Made by a program: the position numbers and the translations under genes. The notes below the pieces were generated by a model. That model had not been told where the DNA came from and did no database searches. It worked only from the letters and a program-made list of their open reading frames with translations. Positions 61,841 to 64,000 of a DNA stretch of 64,000 nucleotides are shown here, piece by piece. Numbering within the stretch: position 1 is the stretch's first letter; every line of letters begins with the position of its first letter. Source of the DNA: Tanytarsus gracilentus (taxonomy: Eukaryota > Arthropoda > Insecta > Diptera > Chironomidae); NCBI GenBank assembly GCA_038502055.1, contig JAXRKN010000045.1, forward strand, positions 4,548,501-4,612,500, written 5' to 3'.

Positions 61841-64000
61841 AAAGGGCTTAAAAGCGGTGTAGAATAGTAAATTTATGCATTACGTTACAAAATTAAGAAT
61901 GATTCAGGTTTGACATGTTGAACACTTTGCGTTAGAGTCTTAGTTTCAATTTAGCGACAGTTAAAGATTTTTTAGATCAAGTTCTTCAACTTTTAGCTTA
62001 ATAAACTGTAAAGACAATAATAAATTTTCACAGGTTTCTCAATTGAGATTTTTCTCAAACTTTTTTCGACTCTTAATTTTCTCTCTCACTCAAGAAAGTT
62101 CCTATGTACACTTAATAGTCCCTAAATCAACCATCATCATCTAAATTGAGAAGATTAAAATTTATTTTAAACCTTTCAAAAGTTCAAATGCCTCCCCATA
62201 ACTCAAACTTGAGCAAGAGATTATACAAAAAAAATTTATATCGTAGGCATGAAAAGGGATCAAGTCAAGAAAAGGAAAAGAAAATTAAATTTAAAAAAAT
62301 TAAGTCAAAAGCAGTTCTGTGAGTGTGCCAAATGTAAAGCTGAACTATCATTAAAATTCATGTCACAAAATACTTTTGTAAACTTTTATCGGAATCATTA
62401 GTACTATTTAAATATGTCATTGTTACTGCTGGAAAAACTTTTTTCTTAACTTGATTAAATGAAGAACAATTTTTGTCATTTAAACTTCTTTTTCAAAGTT
62501 TTCCGCCTATTTATTTTTTATTACCGTGCAAAATAAGCACGAGAGAAAATTATTTTCGCTAATTAACCGCAAAATTTTTGGGTTGTTCCGCTGACAAGCT
62601 TAATGCACTGCGCGTGCATTGTTTTTTGGTTGATTACTTTATTGACATATCAAAAATTTCACCAAACAGTAAATTACACGGTGTTCAATATATAAAGCAA
62701 ATTTTATTTCACTTTTTTGCGAACAGATAAAAAATTTATCATCTACTCGCAGGAAAAAAATTGTATTGTAAAACTAAAATGATGGTGAACCAACAACAAC
62801 AGCAGTAAATTAATTTAAATTCAAAAAAGCACATTAATTAAAATTATCTCTCTTGACTAAAATTAGAGAAAATATACATTTTGTAAATATTCATTGTCTA
62901 TAGGTATAACGACTAGCAAGCAAGCACACAGTCATGCATTTGTATCGGTAATAATGGTACTTTGATAAACTATCTCTACACCTTTTCCCCCAATTCACCA
63001 GAGAGTCGAATCAGGTGAGGCAGAGTTGATGAATTAATTTTTTTTAAATTAAAATTTTTACAGAAATTAAATAAAAATTCCTTGAAGAAAAAAATTTAAA
63101 GTTTTAATTTTAAAACGAATTTTATTTAAATTTTCAATCATCAACCAGTTCCTTCATTGTTCAACTCCCACGCTAGATAAATTTATACAGCTAGTTAGTC
63201 CTCATATAATACATGCATGCATATTTCCGAGAAACGGCGTCAGAAAGATGGGGAATATCGAGCAAGTGAGTGAGTGGGAAAATTGGAAATTGTTCTAAAG
63301 TCGGAAGCGCTGGAAGGACGATATGAGACTTTTGCATGAATATGTTAATGTTGGGCTTTAATAAACAGTAAAACCAAAGCACAACCAGGTACATGAAAAT
63401 GTATACGAGTGAGATATTTCATGGTGTGTGATGGCAAATTAAACTTTGATTTTTACAGAAACTTCTCTCACTCACTTGAAAGCTCGAAATATTTGAATAA
63501 CAAATTACATTCATGGTCATTATGCACAACATTCATTCGCACATCGCTACATAAATCGCTGTTTTATCATGGCGTACACACAATATATGCATAAACTTTA
63601 AAATTATGATGAAAATTGTACAATTTTTTATGATATCATTAATAATGCGCCATAATTATTATGAATTATATTGCCGATACATGAAAGTCTATGAAAATAA
63701 AACTATCAATAAATAATTGCTACGAAAATAAAAAAATCAATTTAAATAACAGAAAATAATCCAAGGGATGCTAACTCATAAAATTATATCAAAAGCTGTT
63801 GTGTGAGTGAATAAATTGAGAAATGAGCTCACGACATTAAAAATAATATATTTACTGTGTTCAATTAGAGCAGTGAACGAAAATATCAACAAGGAAAATA
63901 AGCTCAATTATATAGTTTAAAATTTTCATAACCAAAAACCATATTCATATATGATGCTGTGACTGAGATAAAGTTTATCAATTAAATTTTATATAGAACC
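61841..64000. other. 3' flank of the distal LRR gene to window end
   Basis: AT-rich, no supportable gene. Short frames at 63191-63394 and 63409-63594 look like chance. AATAAA-type signals are frequent and uninformative here. Confidence 0.5.

Overview
The window is nuclear DNA from an insect. Genes are split by short GT-AG introns (mostly 50-110 bp). Several proteins read as insect orthologues: PKD, USP39, URB1, the homeobox gene rough and the bZIP gene kayak/Fos. Insect-typical families are also present: a ZAD protein, a UDP-glycosyltransferase, a glycine-rich cuticular protein and extracellular LRR proteins. The AT-rich background and gene content suggest a dipteran, perhaps a nematoceran; this is inference, not a measured placement.

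Layout. The left third (1-31.5 kb) is gene-dense. A PKD gene enters from the left edge (+). It is followed by an unrecognised signal-peptide/TM protein (+), a ZAD protein (-), a five-exon UGT (+), a glycine-rich cuticular protein (-), USP39 (-) head to head with URB1 (+), rough (-) and kayak (-). Kayak has at least two, probably three, alternative first exons and a cluster of CRE/AP-1 motifs upstream. The right half (31.5-64 kb) is mostly non-coding and holds two LRR genes (44.7-45.6 kb and 59.3-61.8 kb). It also carries retroposed repeats: two insertions with long target-site duplications and short tandem tails, plus a degraded copy. A striking ~1.08 kb minisatellite of 60 18-bp units, most carrying a consensus-fitting kappaB-like motif, sits next to one insertion.

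How genes relate. USP39 (tri-snRNP assembly) and URB1 (60S ribosome biogenesis) share a ~525 bp bidirectional promoter region with a CACGTG E-box 42 bp before the URB1 start codon, so the two housekeeping genes are plausibly co-expressed. The CRE and TRE sites upstream of kayak fit the CREB/AP-1 input and autoregulation known for Fos genes.

Most notable observations: (1) an in-frame, acidic 49-codon continuation after a leaky-context UGA-C stop of PKD, a candidate stop-codon readthrough; (2) the kappaB-like minisatellite; (3) an apparent +1 frameshift at an A4 run in kayak exon 2, possibly an assembly error; (4) a repeat copy at 52.5-53.1 kb whose differences look like homopolymer-type base-calling damage.
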